Source: an uncultured Brevinema sp. (GTDB taxonomy: Bacteria > Spirochaetota > Brevinematia > Brevinematales > Brevinemataceae). From it: a stretch of DNA of 6,636 nt. Made by a program: the position numbers and the translations under genes. Below the pieces are notes generated by a model. The model did not search any database. It was not told where the DNA came from and saw only the letters and a program-made list of their open reading frames with translations. This document shows, piece by piece, positions 1 to 6,581 of this stretch. Positions within the stretch are counted from its first letter, which is position 1; every line of letters begins with the position of its first letter. The stretch is taken from assembly GCA_947040475.1 (NCBI GenBank), contig CAMRBT010000086.1:1-6636 (forward strand). The letters are read 5' to 3'.

Positions 1-6
1 TGCAAT

Positions 7-60
7 TACAGAAAAAACCCTTGTTATTCGATATTTCAAATAACAAGGGTTTTTTCTGTA
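7..60 (-). terminator. Hairpin terminator of the large modular lipoprotein gene
   Basis: A perfect 22-bp inverted repeat (7-28 pairs with 39-60) has a 10-base loop region. It lies 42 bases past the stop codon of the minus-strand lipoprotein gene. Read on the minus strand, the stem has a CCC/GGG core followed by six Ts, typical of intrinsic termination. Because A-runs and T-runs flank both sides, it could also stop plus-strand transcription. Bases 13-54, loop included, are identical to 3320-3361. Confidence 0.88.
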
Positions 61-102
61 TTTAAGTATAATAAAACATTAAATATAAACTATTTTAGTT
101 TT

Positions 103-3100
103 TTATTTACCTACTCTAGGTCGTGATTTTACTGTTAATGGAGTGCCAGTCTTAGAATCAGAGTAGATAGTATAAAACATATCATCTGGACCGATAACAC
201 TATCTGAATAATAATCTTTGTCATTATCAGAAACTTGGTTAGCACCTAGACTTTTCCATGAAGTATCATCAAAATAAAAAGCTTTTACCACTGTTTGAAC
301 AGCACCTGATCCACCAATAGTAACTACAGGAGTATCATCGCTATAGAATGCGATTTTTACAAAGTCACCTTTATTTTGGGTAAATCCAGCTTTTCCTACA
401 AGTTCCCAAGCTGTGCCAGTCCATTTTTTGACGGAATGAGCGTATTTACTGCTATAAGGGACTGCACCATCTGTATAGCCAACATAGATAACACCTTGAC
501 TATTAACAGCTACACTATGCCCTGAAGCTCCTTTGTTTGCTCCGCTAGCACCTTCTGTACTATCTCCTAGCTCTATCCAATCTGTACCATTAAATTCTGC
601 TACACGAGTAGTTTGATTTTGGCTAGCTGGAGTTGTTTTAGATTGTGGCTGAAAATGTCCAGATATACCTACTACAGGTTGTTTTGTCTTAGGATTTAAG
701 ACGAGAGAAGTACTTGCCCAAAGGATAGTATTTTCATTAAAGGGAGCTAGTCCTACCTGTACCCAAGTATCGCTACCATCAGTTTTACGCTTTTTAATGA
801 TAATATTTTTATCTAAAGCTGTTACAATATAGATATATTCTGTACCATCTTCCACATTGATGAGCATACTAGGGTCTGGTTTTCTTAAATTTTGACCACC
901 TGTTATACCACCTGTGTCCATAAACTCTGCATCTGCATCGTCAACTTTATCACCGAAAGCTACCCAATCAGCACCATTATTAGGATCATATTTAAAAACA
1001 CCTGTTTTCCCTTCGTTGTTTTGATTGTTACCTACGATATAGGCGGTAAAGACAGATCCACCAGCAGATACGACAATATCAGTCATATCTGTGATAGCTG
1101 AACCTATAGTAGTTGTTAGGCTACCGCCTGCGGCTACTATAGGAGCCCAAGCATCACCACCTTTAGTATATTTTAAAATACCAACAGTTTTTGCAGTAGA
1201 AGCACTATGATTTCTAAAAGCAGCATAGAGATTACCATCTTTATCCATGGTAATAGATGGGAAACAAGATTGGAAACCACTACCACTATTAGCAGTAAGG
1301 ATATCACCGACTAATTCCCAACCTGCTACAGTGGTAGTTTCATTCTTAAATTCAACAGCACCTGCAGAAGTCCAATCGGTTCCCTCTGTAGCAGTAGTAC
1401 CATTAGCTCTATACATAGATACATTTGGACTTACAAATTCTACACCTATATATCTATCAGTTGTACTTTTATAAATAGCTTGATATTTAACAGAAACACC
1501 GTCAATAGTACCTTTATAAGAATCATAAGTATACAACTCAGTACTAGTATCATCAGTAATGGTACTTTTTGCTGTAGTAAAGTTAACAGCCATCGTTAAT
1601 TCTTTATCTTTAACATCTAAAACAATTTTGTCATAAGTATTGTTGATAAAATTTTCTTCCTCTGTTCTAGGAACTTTTGAGTAAGGAACTGTATCGTCCT
1701 CAGCATTTGGATCTGTAAATACTACTTCTCCAGGTGTAGGCCAGAATAGAGTTCTATCATGATCTTTTTGATAATTAACAGTAAATACTTTAGTATCCCA
1801 TGATGATAAACCTAAGTATTCTTCAGCACCTTCTCTTTTATAGATAGCTTTATAGGCATCCATTCCATCATTAGGAGTACGTGTTACTGGAGTAGGAGTA
1901 TAATTATGCATATAAGTAAACGCAAGGGTATCTCCAGTATAGAGATTACCATCGTCTTTCATGGTATAAATAACATCGTTTATTTTGACAATCAAATTTT
2001 TAGTATTTATAACCCACTCACCTTTAGATGAGCTACGAACTATACTAGTAGCGTCAAATACCACAGCATCTTTAGTATCCCAAGCAACTGTAGTAAAGTT
2101 TTTATACATTACAAGTGCACGGTGATCCTTTGCAACACCTTCGGTAGAAGGAACAAATGCAGGATCATATTCTACACCTATAAATTTACCACTAGCGTCA
2201 GTGTAATAAGCTCGTGTTCTACTATCTGTAACTAGGGATTCATAGAAGTATAATGGAGTGAATACGGTATCTACAGTATGTCCAATAGCACCATCGCCTT
2301 TTTTATCATATCCAGCAGTTAATTCATCACCAGTACTATTCCAAACTTTTTGTCCAGAGATATCATCTGCAAAACTAAAAAATTTATGAGCACCATCAAA
2401 GCTAACTGCATCTTCAGTAATCCAATAACTAATCATAGCATCTTTATAGACAGATAAATGTTCTGTATCATCTGCTAACAAACCTAAGTATTCTTCAGCA
2501 TCTGCTTTTTTATAAATAGCTCTATCTCTATGTTTTCCATCGTCAGTTCCACGTGCTCCAACTGATGGGTGAGAAACATGTTTGAAAGTAAGGAAACCTA
2601 AAGGATTAGCCTCGTCTATGAGGTAAATATTACCATCAGACATCATAGCATATCCAATTTTATCGATACGAACAGTTTTAAATTGTGCTGTAGCGATCCA
2701 TTCGCCTTTAGCAGAACTTTCCATTTTGTGTTCTAGATCGAAGCGAACTCCATCTGCACTAGCCCAAGCTTCAACAGTGCCGTTTTTGTACATAACAGCT
2801 TGTTTGTTATCATTAAAAAGTTCTACACCTATAAATCCGCCACCATATGGTGCTTCATAAATAGCTTGTGTGGTACTACCTTCTTTTAAAGAAGAAAAGC
2901 TATAGGAAACATAGTCATTAAAACTTAAAGTTCCTACTTTATTCTCATCAATACCAGCAGTAAGTTCTGTTCCATCACTATCCCAAACGAGAATTTCGTT
3001 AATAGCATTAACAAAATTCTCCTCTGCGGTTGGTGGAACTGGAACACCTTCGCCCGGTTCTTTTGTACAGGATACTGCTAACATTATTGTTAGTAGCATA

Positions 3101-3120
3101 ATTCCTTGTATAGCTTTCAT
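103..3120 (-). CDS. Large surface lipoprotein: repeated N-terminal modules plus C-terminal beta-propeller-like domain
   Basis: No named family is recognised. Residues 1-18 form a lipoprotein signal (basic K2, hydrophobic stretch, LAVSC lipobox with C18), followed by a short Pro/Gly-rich tether, so the protein should be lipid-anchored in an outer or cell-surface membrane. Residues 32-242 and 250-470 are two related modules, and 486-592 is a partial third. A unit of about 45 residues recurs five times (near 87, 201, 304, 425 and 548) with the pattern AIY..Y.G[VL]E....YK...W.T..AV.FD. A segment resembling 'EENF..AI..I..WDSDG.ELTAG' begins modules 1 and 3, and its second half recurs at about 258-270. 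From about residue 598 the style changes to seven W-x-x-[LVI]-G-type repeats (W601, W658, W719, W786, W848, W905, W955) alternating with 'DxxGxxYxAY'-like strands, suggesting a six- or seven-bladed propeller. The ATG start is supported by AGGAGG six bases upstream (3127-3132). The gene has its own promoter and terminator. An adhesin or glycan-binding role is inferred only from surface location, repeats and the neighbouring sialidase. Confidence 0.93.
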   Translation of the reverse strand: MKAIQGIMLLTIMLAVSCTKEPGEGVPVPPTAEENFVNAINEILVWDSDGTELTAGIDENKVGTLSFNDYVSYSFSSLKEGSTTQAIYEAPYGGGFIGVELFNDNKQAVMYKNGTVEAWASADGVRFDLEHKMESSAKGEWIATAQFKTVRIDKIGYAMMSDGNIYLIDEANPLGFLTFKHVSHPSVGARGTDDGKHRDRAIYKKADAEEYLGLLADDTEHLSVYKDAMISYWITEDAVSFDGAHKFFSFADDISGQKVWNSTGDELTAGYDKKGDGAIGHTVDTVFTPLYFYESLVTDSRTRAYYTDASGKFIGVEYDPAFVPSTEGVAKDHRALVMYKNFTTVAWDTKDAVVFDATSIVRSSSKGEWVINTKNLIVKINDVIYTMKDDGNLYTGDTLAFTYMHNYTPTPVTRTPNDGMDAYKAIYKREGAEEYLGLSSWDTKVFTVNYQKDHDRTLFWPTPGEVVFTDPNAEDDTVPYSKVPRTEEENFINNTYDKIVLDVKDKELTMAVNFTTAKSTITDDTSTELYTYDSYKGTIDGVSVKYQAIYKSTTDRYIGVEFVSPNVSMYRANGTTATEGTDWTSAGAVEFKNETTTVAGWELVGDILTANSGSGFQSCFPSITMDKDGNLYAAFRNHSASTAKTVGILKYTKGGDAWAPIVAAGGSLTTTIGSAITDMTDIVVSAGGSVFTAYIVGNNQNNEGKTGVFKYDPNNGADWVAFGDKVDDADAEFMDTGGITGGQNLRKPDPSMLINVEDGTEYIYIVTALDKNIIIKKRKTDGSDTWVQVGLAPFNENTILWASTSLVLNPKTKQPVVGISGHFQPQSKTTPASQNQTTRVAEFNGTDWIELGDSTEGASGANKGASGHSVAVNSQGVIYVGYTDGAVPYSSKYAHSVKKWTGTAWELVGKAGFTQNKGDFVKIAFYSDDTPVVTIGGSGAVQTVVKAFYFDDTSWKSLGANQVSDNDKDYYSDSVIGPDDMFYTIYSDSKTGTPLTVKSRPRVGK
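1345..3027 (-). repeat. Degenerate coding repeats in the modular lipoprotein gene
   Basis: This segment encodes modules 1 (about 2395-3027), 2 (about 1711-2373) and partial 3 (about 1345-1665). The duplication is visible in the DNA as well as the protein. A 21-bp stretch at 1808-1828 is identical to 2480-2500, both encoding 'AEEYLGL'. A 13-bp stretch beginning TTCTACACC occurs at 1438-1450, 2170-2182 and 2821-2833, encoding '(Y)IGVE'. Most of the rest has diverged, so the duplication is not very recent. Confidence 0.75.
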
Positions 3121-3173
3121 AGTAAGCCTCCTAAAAACTTATATAAATTTTTACAAATTCTTTTATTAATTAT

Positions 3174-3202
3174 ATTATAATATGTATTTAATTCTTTCGC
3201 AA
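3174..3202 (-). promoter_or_regulatory. Predicted sigma70-type promoter of the modular lipoprotein gene
   Basis: On the minus strand, a -35 element TTGCGA (3197-3202, four of six consensus bases) and a perfect -10 element TATAAT (3174-3179) are 17 bp apart. Transcription would start near 3167, giving a 5' leader of about 47 bases that carries the AGGAGG ribosome site at 3127-3132. The region is very AT-rich, so chance matches are possible, but the spacing and the position below an upstream terminator fit well. Confidence 0.6.
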
Positions 3203-3270
3203 TAGTAATTTTATTTGAACACATATTTCTTTCTATTATTTATCTTAAATACAATTAGATATTGCATTAT

Positions 3271-3302
3271 TAACATATTAACATATTAATTTTTATATGT
3301 TA
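3271..3302. promoter_or_regulatory. Three copies of the 8-mer TAACATAT, possible operator sites
   Basis: TAACATAT occurs in tandem at 3271-3278 and 3279-3286, and in inverted orientation as ATATGTTA at 3295-3302. The cluster lies between the sialidase terminator and the predicted -35 of the modular lipoprotein gene, roughly 70-100 bases upstream of that -35. Two direct copies plus one inverted copy resemble regulator binding sites, but in such AT-rich DNA this is only suggestive. Confidence 0.3.
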
Positions 3303-3319
3303 AATAGTAATAAAAAATA

Positions 3320-3361
3320 AAAAACCCTTGTTATTCGATATTTCAAATAACAAGGGTTTTT
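3320..3361 (-). terminator. Hairpin terminator of the sialidase operon
   Basis: A 16-bp inverted repeat (3320-3335 with 3346-3361) lies 45 bases past the sialidase stop codon. On the minus strand it ends in GGG, six Ts, then ATTTTTTATT, a strong U-tract. All 42 bases, including the 10-base loop region, are identical to 13-54 downstream of the other lipoprotein gene. It separates the sialidase transcript from the promoter of the next gene. Confidence 0.9.
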
Positions 3362-3406
3362 AATTATAGGAGAATATTTTTTTTTATTCTTCTAGTTTTT
3401 TATTTT

Positions 3407-5242
3407 TTATTGTCCAGTAAGAGGAATCGTTACATAATCCATTGCATTTTGTGGATATCCACCCCACCATGTAGAACCTTCAAAGAAAATAGATACATTA
3501 CCATTTTGAAGTTCTGTGATACCAGAATAGTCATGTTGTTCATCTGATTCAGTATATTTTCTTTGTACTCCCTCTCCATCAACGAATAGAAAATCGAGTT
3601 CCCAAGTTCGAGTTGGAGAGTCTTTTTTACCAACGATATTGAGTGCAGCAAAGGTAACATGCCCAAATCTTCTTTTTCCAGCTTGACCTTTTGCGTGAGA
3701 AATTGCGATCAAAGCTCTACCGTTTACAGCTTTATAATGGCTGATATTAATAGCACTTAACTGATTGTAAGCTCTTCCATCAAAGTATTCAGGTTTTGTA
3801 GCTGGTTCAGGAATTGTTTTGAGTTTTGACCATGTTTTTCCTGAATCTAAACTCACTGCATAGGCAGGCTTCCCTTCAGCTCTAGATATAATCATAAGAT
3901 CTCCATTAGGAGTTTCAACGATTACACTTTCTGATCCTGTCTCATTAGAAGACTGATCTATGAAACTGTCAGATGAATCCCAATTTTCTCCCTTATCATC
4001 TGTCCAAAATACCAAAGGTCTCTCAGTTGAAACTCCACCATGATATTTATAAGCTGAGAATAACAATCTACCTTTATTAGCACCAAAACGTTTTAGGTAA
4101 CCTTTAGCTGGGGAGTTGATTAAGATACCATATTTACGAGGATCTGTTTTAAATTGGTGGCTTATTTCTTTTGGTTTTGACCATGTTCTTCCTTTATCTG
4201 TACTTTTAGAATAAGCAATAAAAGAATGTACATAAGAAGGAGCATAAGGAGATGCATAAAAGAACAAATGTGCATGAGCTTTTTTGTCTGACCACTTATA
4301 TGTGAATGTATCTGTGACAGCTATTTGATTGGTCATATATTTTTGAGTAAATTTTGCATCTGTGTATAACTCCCAGTACTCATCAGCATATAAAGCTGGA
4401 GATACTGGTTTAGGTCCAGAAGTAGTAAACTCAACAATAGGTCCGCCTTTAACATCTACCCCATATTTGAATACAGATTTGTCATCAGGTCTAGTACTAT
4501 TATTAGGTCCATTCACTTTATCTTTATGACCACCAGTTCTATAGTTAGCTAAATCAGCTTCTGTTTGTCCTGATTCTCTAAGAAGTAGGTAATCTTTACC
4601 TCCAAAATTAGTAAAGGGAAGTACGTCAGTTTGTGATGCTGAACTACCACCATGAAGTCCTACTGTTGGAGGATTTAACATAGATAGAGCAATTAAAGTA
4701 TCATTTTGACCAACTCCTATAGAATTATCTACCAAGCCCACACCTATTGTTATTTGTCCTATCGCAGCACGCTTATTTACTGCACTGCCACTAAAGCTAT
4801 CAGTATCAAAATCTTCGAAAGTATTTAATATTTTAACATCGTTCCATGATGTAGCTGTTGCGTCTTTACTAATTCTTACAAAAGACGAAGTTTTATGAGG
4901 AGCATCAGCATCATTTGACCAACGAAGATCTCCTGTCAATACAACTGTACCATCTGATAAAGTAACAGCAGTAGGAATACGAGAAGAGTGATTGTTTTTA
5001 ATACTATTTCCTGCATTTGCTAACTGATCACTTGCCCAACCAGCAATAGGATATTTATATTGACCACTATTAGTAATTGGTGCAGCAGCACTTAGTAATA
5101 TTTTTGCATCTGCGTAGTATCCTAGTCCATTATCTGGAACACCACCAGTACCGCCAGTACCACCACTTCCACCTTCATTCGTGGGTTCTTTAGTACAAGC
5201 TATTACTGCTATTGTTAGTAATATTGCAAGATATTTTTTCAT
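3407..5242 (-). CDS. Surface lipoprotein sialidase (neuraminidase), GH33 type
   Basis: This is a predicted exo-alpha-sialidase that hydrolyses terminal sialic acid from host glycans. Residues 1-16 are a lipoprotein signal (hydrophobic stretch to C16), followed by TKEP and a Gly-rich tether (about 24-34). Sialidase signatures appear in the expected order: the 'RIP' arginine motif (R88, S-R-I-P), a following Asp region (D111/D113, candidate acid/base), three canonical Asp-boxes S/T-x-D-x-G-x-x-W (347-354, 414-421, 464-471), the 'ESVIVE' glutamate (E438) with downstream R454, an 'RR' at 524-525 suited to the third triad arginine, and 'DYSGITELQNG' with candidate nucleophile Y572 and supporting E588. 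A degenerate Asp-box lies near 125-133. Individual catalytic assignments are by motif analogy, not alignment. The catalytic set looks complete and the length suits a single-domain enzyme with an insertion between the first and second Asp-boxes. The ATG start has AAGGAG seven bases upstream (5250-5255). The barrel-like gene lies 56 bases upstream with no clear terminator between, so co-transcription is likely. No sialic acid uptake genes are visible. Confidence 0.92.
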   Translation of the reverse strand: MKKYLAILLTIAVIACTKEPTNEGGSGGTGGTGGVPDNGLGYYADAKILLSAAAPITNSGQYKYPIAGWASDQLANAGNSIKNNHSSRIPTAVTLSDGTVVLTGDLRWSNDADAPHKTSSFVRISKDATATSWNDVKILNTFEDFDTDSFSGSAVNKRAAIGQITIGVGLVDNSIGVGQNDTLIALSMLNPPTVGLHGGSSASQTDVLPFTNFGGKDYLLLRESGQTEADLANYRTGGHKDKVNGPNNSTRPDDKSVFKYGVDVKGGPIVEFTTSGPKPVSPALYADEYWELYTDAKFTQKYMTNQIAVTDTFTYKWSDKKAHAHLFFYASPYAPSYVHSFIAYSKSTDKGRTWSKPKEISHQFKTDPRKYGILINSPAKGYLKRFGANKGRLLFSAYKYHGGVSTERPLVFWTDDKGENWDSSDSFIDQSSNETGSESVIVETPNGDLMIISRAEGKPAYAVSLDSGKTWSKLKTIPEPATKPEYFDGRAYNQLSAINISHYKAVNGRALIAISHAKGQAGKRRFGHVTFAALNIVGKKDSPTRTWELDFLFVDGEGVQRKYTESDEQHDYSGITELQNGNVSIFFEGSTWWGGYPQNAMDYVTIPLTGQ

Positions 5243-5298
5243 AATATCTCTCCTTATATTTTTTATTGTTTAAGCTAGTTATTGTTATTTAATTAATT

Positions 5299-6216
5299 TT
5301 ATAGTAATGTTGCAATATCAAAGGCATAAGAAACTCCTGCTCTGATATGCACATCATGTTGAGTACGAGCTCTTCTTAACTGTGCAGGTACAGGAACACG
5401 CACAAAATATTTAGGGTGGTATCTTACTTGAAACCAAACATCTAATTTATCACTTTTAAATTTTAAAGTATTATCAAATCTAAAAGAGCTATTATTTTTT
5501 AAGGCATCTAAAGAATCAAATTCCCAAAAATTACTGTCTGTTCTATTGGCTGTACTTGCTCCATCAGTACGATATTGGAGTTCTGTATTAAATCCCCAGT
5601 TCTCATGGAACATAATATTATAATTCATTCCTATAGCAAGCACTTTAATAGAAGCATCTTTAGCAGGTAATTCTCCACCACCTACTGTAAGAGCTCCTAC
5701 TTGATATGGATTAGCCTCTATACCACCTAAAAATGATAATGTTCCTCCTACTCCAAATTCAATAGGTGCATAAGCATAGGCTTTTATAAGAAACTCAGTA
5801 GTAGTGCCTCTCAAGGAAATATAACCATATTTATCAAATTTTATACCTGATTCAAAATATCCAAGACTAAGACCTGCACCAGTAATTCCATTATATTCCC
5901 AATTAGGATATACTATATGGTCATCTCTTTCGCCTTCTGAAGTGTTTACAAAAGCTGTGGTTATTTTACCAATAATAGTTCCTTTCATAAACCAAGATAA
6001 CCAAGGGACCTTAGCAAAATTATGTTTATATTCTAGCCCCAATTCTAAAGAATTAGCTTTTTTTACAACCTGATCAGTATCGCTGACTATTGATCCTGAA
6101 TCCAATTCTGTAAAAATAACGACTTGACGGAATAATGTGTCCTCCGTATTTTCCTGTGCATATGATATAGTTTGTAACAGTACACAACTAATACCGAGTA
6201 AAATCAATTTTTTCAC
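5299..6216 (-). CDS. Predicted outer-membrane beta-barrel protein of unknown function
   Basis: No specific family is recognised. Residues 1-20 are a classical Sec signal peptide (KK, hydrophobic stretch, S-Y-A before Q21), so the mature protein is exported. There is no lipobox-type start of the kind in its two neighbours. The mature part has no long hydrophobic helix but many amphipathic, aromatic- and glycine-rich strands (about 53-67, 73-90, 110-168, 190-218, 244-271, 286-301) with turn-like N/D/G stretches between, as expected for an outer-membrane barrel of roughly 10-14 strands. The C-terminus ends in the strand-like 'VSYAFDIATLL', which lacks a terminal aromatic residue. Translation starts at GTG (6214-6216), chosen because AGGAGG lies seven bases upstream and the signal peptide begins exactly there. 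It is the first full gene of a probable two-gene operon with the sialidase, so a porin or surface-complex role in glycan use is possible but inferred from context only. Confidence 0.88.
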   Translation of the reverse strand: MKKLILLGISCVLLQTISYAQENTEDTLFRQVVIFTELDSGSIVSDTDQVVKKANSLELGLEYKHNFAKVPWLSWFMKGTIIGKITTAFVNTSEGERDDHIVYPNWEYNGITGAGLSLGYFESGIKFDKYGYISLRGTTTEFLIKAYAYAPIEFGVGGTLSFLGGIEANPYQVGALTVGGGELPAKDASIKVLAIGMNYNIMFHENWGFNTELQYRTDGASTANRTDSNFWEFDSLDALKNNSSFRFDNTLKFKSDKLDVWFQVRYHPKYFVRVPVPAQLRRARTQHDVHIRAGVSYAFDIATLL

Positions 6217-6223
6217 TATAATT

Positions 6224-6229
6224 CCTCCT
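6224..6229 (-). promoter_or_regulatory. Ribosome binding site fixing the GTG start of the barrel gene
   Basis: A perfect AGGAGG on the minus strand ends seven bases before the GTG at 6214-6216. No ATG at this position offers a better start with a complete signal peptide, so this site decides the start codon. Confidence 0.8.
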
Positions 6230-6260
6230 AATTATAATATGGGTCAATCCCTATTTGTTT

Positions 6261-6305
6261 TTATAACATAACTGCTAATAGCATAATTCCTTGTATAGCT
6301 TTCAT
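6261..6305 (-). pseudogene. 14-codon remnant copy of the modular lipoprotein's signal-peptide start
   Basis: The minus-strand ORF reads MKAIQGIMLLAVML then TAA. Its first 27 bases are identical to the start of the 1005-residue lipoprotein gene (MKAIQGIMLLTIML...). The ribosome site and spacer match as well: AGGAGG at 6312-6317 and a six-base spacer with one difference. Similarity then fades and a TAA stops translation before any lipobox cysteine. The later bases can be aligned either with scattered substitutions or with a 12-base in-frame deletion that brings 'LAV' directly after 'IML'. Further upstream, 6350-6385 resembles 3155-3200 but lacks the perfect TATAAT. It is most simply a decayed or recombined copy of the gene's 5' end. 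Because its ribosome site is intact and the barrel gene starts 44 bases after its stop, it might still be translated as a short upstream ORF. Confidence 0.72.
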
Positions 6306-6326
6306 AATAAGCCTCCTATAATTTAT

Positions 6327-6347
6327 GGGTTCTCTATATGAGAATCC
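6327..6347. promoter_or_regulatory. Small inverted repeat upstream of the remnant leader
   Basis: GGGTTCTC (6327-6334) pairs with GAGAATCC (6340-6347) across a TATAT loop, eight pairs with one G-T. It has no counterpart upstream of the intact paralogous lipoprotein gene. It could be an operator or a small 5' leader hairpin if transcription of the barrel operon begins further right. Evidence is structural only. Confidence 0.3.
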
Positions 6348-6356
6348 AATTTTATT

Positions 6357-6362
6357 AATATA
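6357..6362 (-). promoter_or_regulatory. Weak -10-like element, possible promoter of the barrel-sialidase operon
   Basis: Minus-strand TATATT matches five of six -10 bases and sits where the duplicated leader region aligns near the intact promoter of the 103-3120 gene. No convincing -35 is present at 16-18 bp spacing (CTAAAT or GCTAAA). If used, it would need an activator. The true operon promoter could equally lie further right. Confidence 0.2.
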
Positions 6363-6408
6363 ACTTTATTTAGTTCTTTATTTAGCTAAACTCTACTATC
6401 GAATAAGG

Positions 6409-6432
6409 ACACAGAAAAACAGATATCTGTGT
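6409..6432. promoter_or_regulatory. Nested palindromes, possible regulator site
   Basis: ACACAGA (6409-6415) is inverted as TCTGTGT (6426-6432), and a perfect 12-bp palindrome ACAGATATCTGT occupies 6419-6430. There is no T-tract, so it does not look like a terminator. It lies about 105-125 bases upstream of the remnant leader start, a plausible operator position for the minus-strand operon. Confidence 0.35.
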
Positions 6433-6462
6433 GAAAACTGTTGATAAATTTAAAATAATCAA

Positions 6463-6503
6463 GCCAAAGAGCGAAGGAAGATAAAATTCTTTCGCTCTTT
6501 GGC
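6463..6503. terminator. Strong terminator-like hairpin, probably bidirectional
   Basis: A 13-bp perfect stem (6463-6475 with 6491-6503) extends inward by four more pairs including one G-T, to 6479 and 6487, leaving a 7-base loop. On the plus strand it is followed by ATTTTGTTTT, and on the minus strand by TTGATTATTTT. All genes seen here run leftward, so the simplest reading is that it ends a minus-strand gene lying beyond the right edge. It also insulates the barrel-sialidase operon. Confidence 0.7.
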
Positions 6504-6520
6504 ATTTTGTTTTAATAAAG

Positions 6521-6540
6521 ACAAATTTGTAGTACAAATT
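6521..6540. promoter_or_regulatory. Overlapping palindromes ACAAATTTGT and AATTTGT-AGT-ACAAATT
   Basis: A perfect 10-bp palindrome (6521-6530) overlaps a 7-bp inverted repeat with a 3-base spacer (6524-6530 with 6534-6540). This is an operator-like arrangement between the hairpin and the pentamer array. There is no gene on either side within the window to assign it to. Confidence 0.25.
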
Positions 6541-6581
6541 AAAGTTGATGTTATAAAAGATTTGTTGTTTAGATTGTCTGC

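Noticed and set aside
892..1474. Plus-strand open frames of 69 and 75 codons inside the large lipoprotein gene
   Set aside because: They lie antisense to a well-supported gene, have no ribosome site or recognisable protein features, and are explained by the composition of the opposite strand.
7..3361. The two identical hairpins as terminal inverted repeats of a transposon carrying the large lipoprotein gene
   Set aside because: Each hairpin is self-complementary and sits at a normal terminator distance past a stop codon. No transposase or target-site duplication is visible, so paired terminators are simpler.
3430..3666. Minus-strand 78-codon frame overlapping the 3' end of the sialidase gene
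   Set aside because: It is a shifted-frame shadow of the sialidase, whose own frame carries the YSGITE and FFEGS motifs in this stretch.
3407..6216. SusC/SusD-type polysaccharide utilisation pair
   Set aside because: The barrel protein is only 305 residues with no plug or TonB-box features, and the lipoprotein is clearly a sialidase rather than a SusD-like binder.
6224..6241. TATAAT-like sequence just before the barrel gene as its promoter
   Set aside because: The -10-like bases (6231-6236) directly abut the ribosome site, so a transcript starting there would lose AGGAGG. The TTGACC upstream is only five bases away, far too close for a -35.
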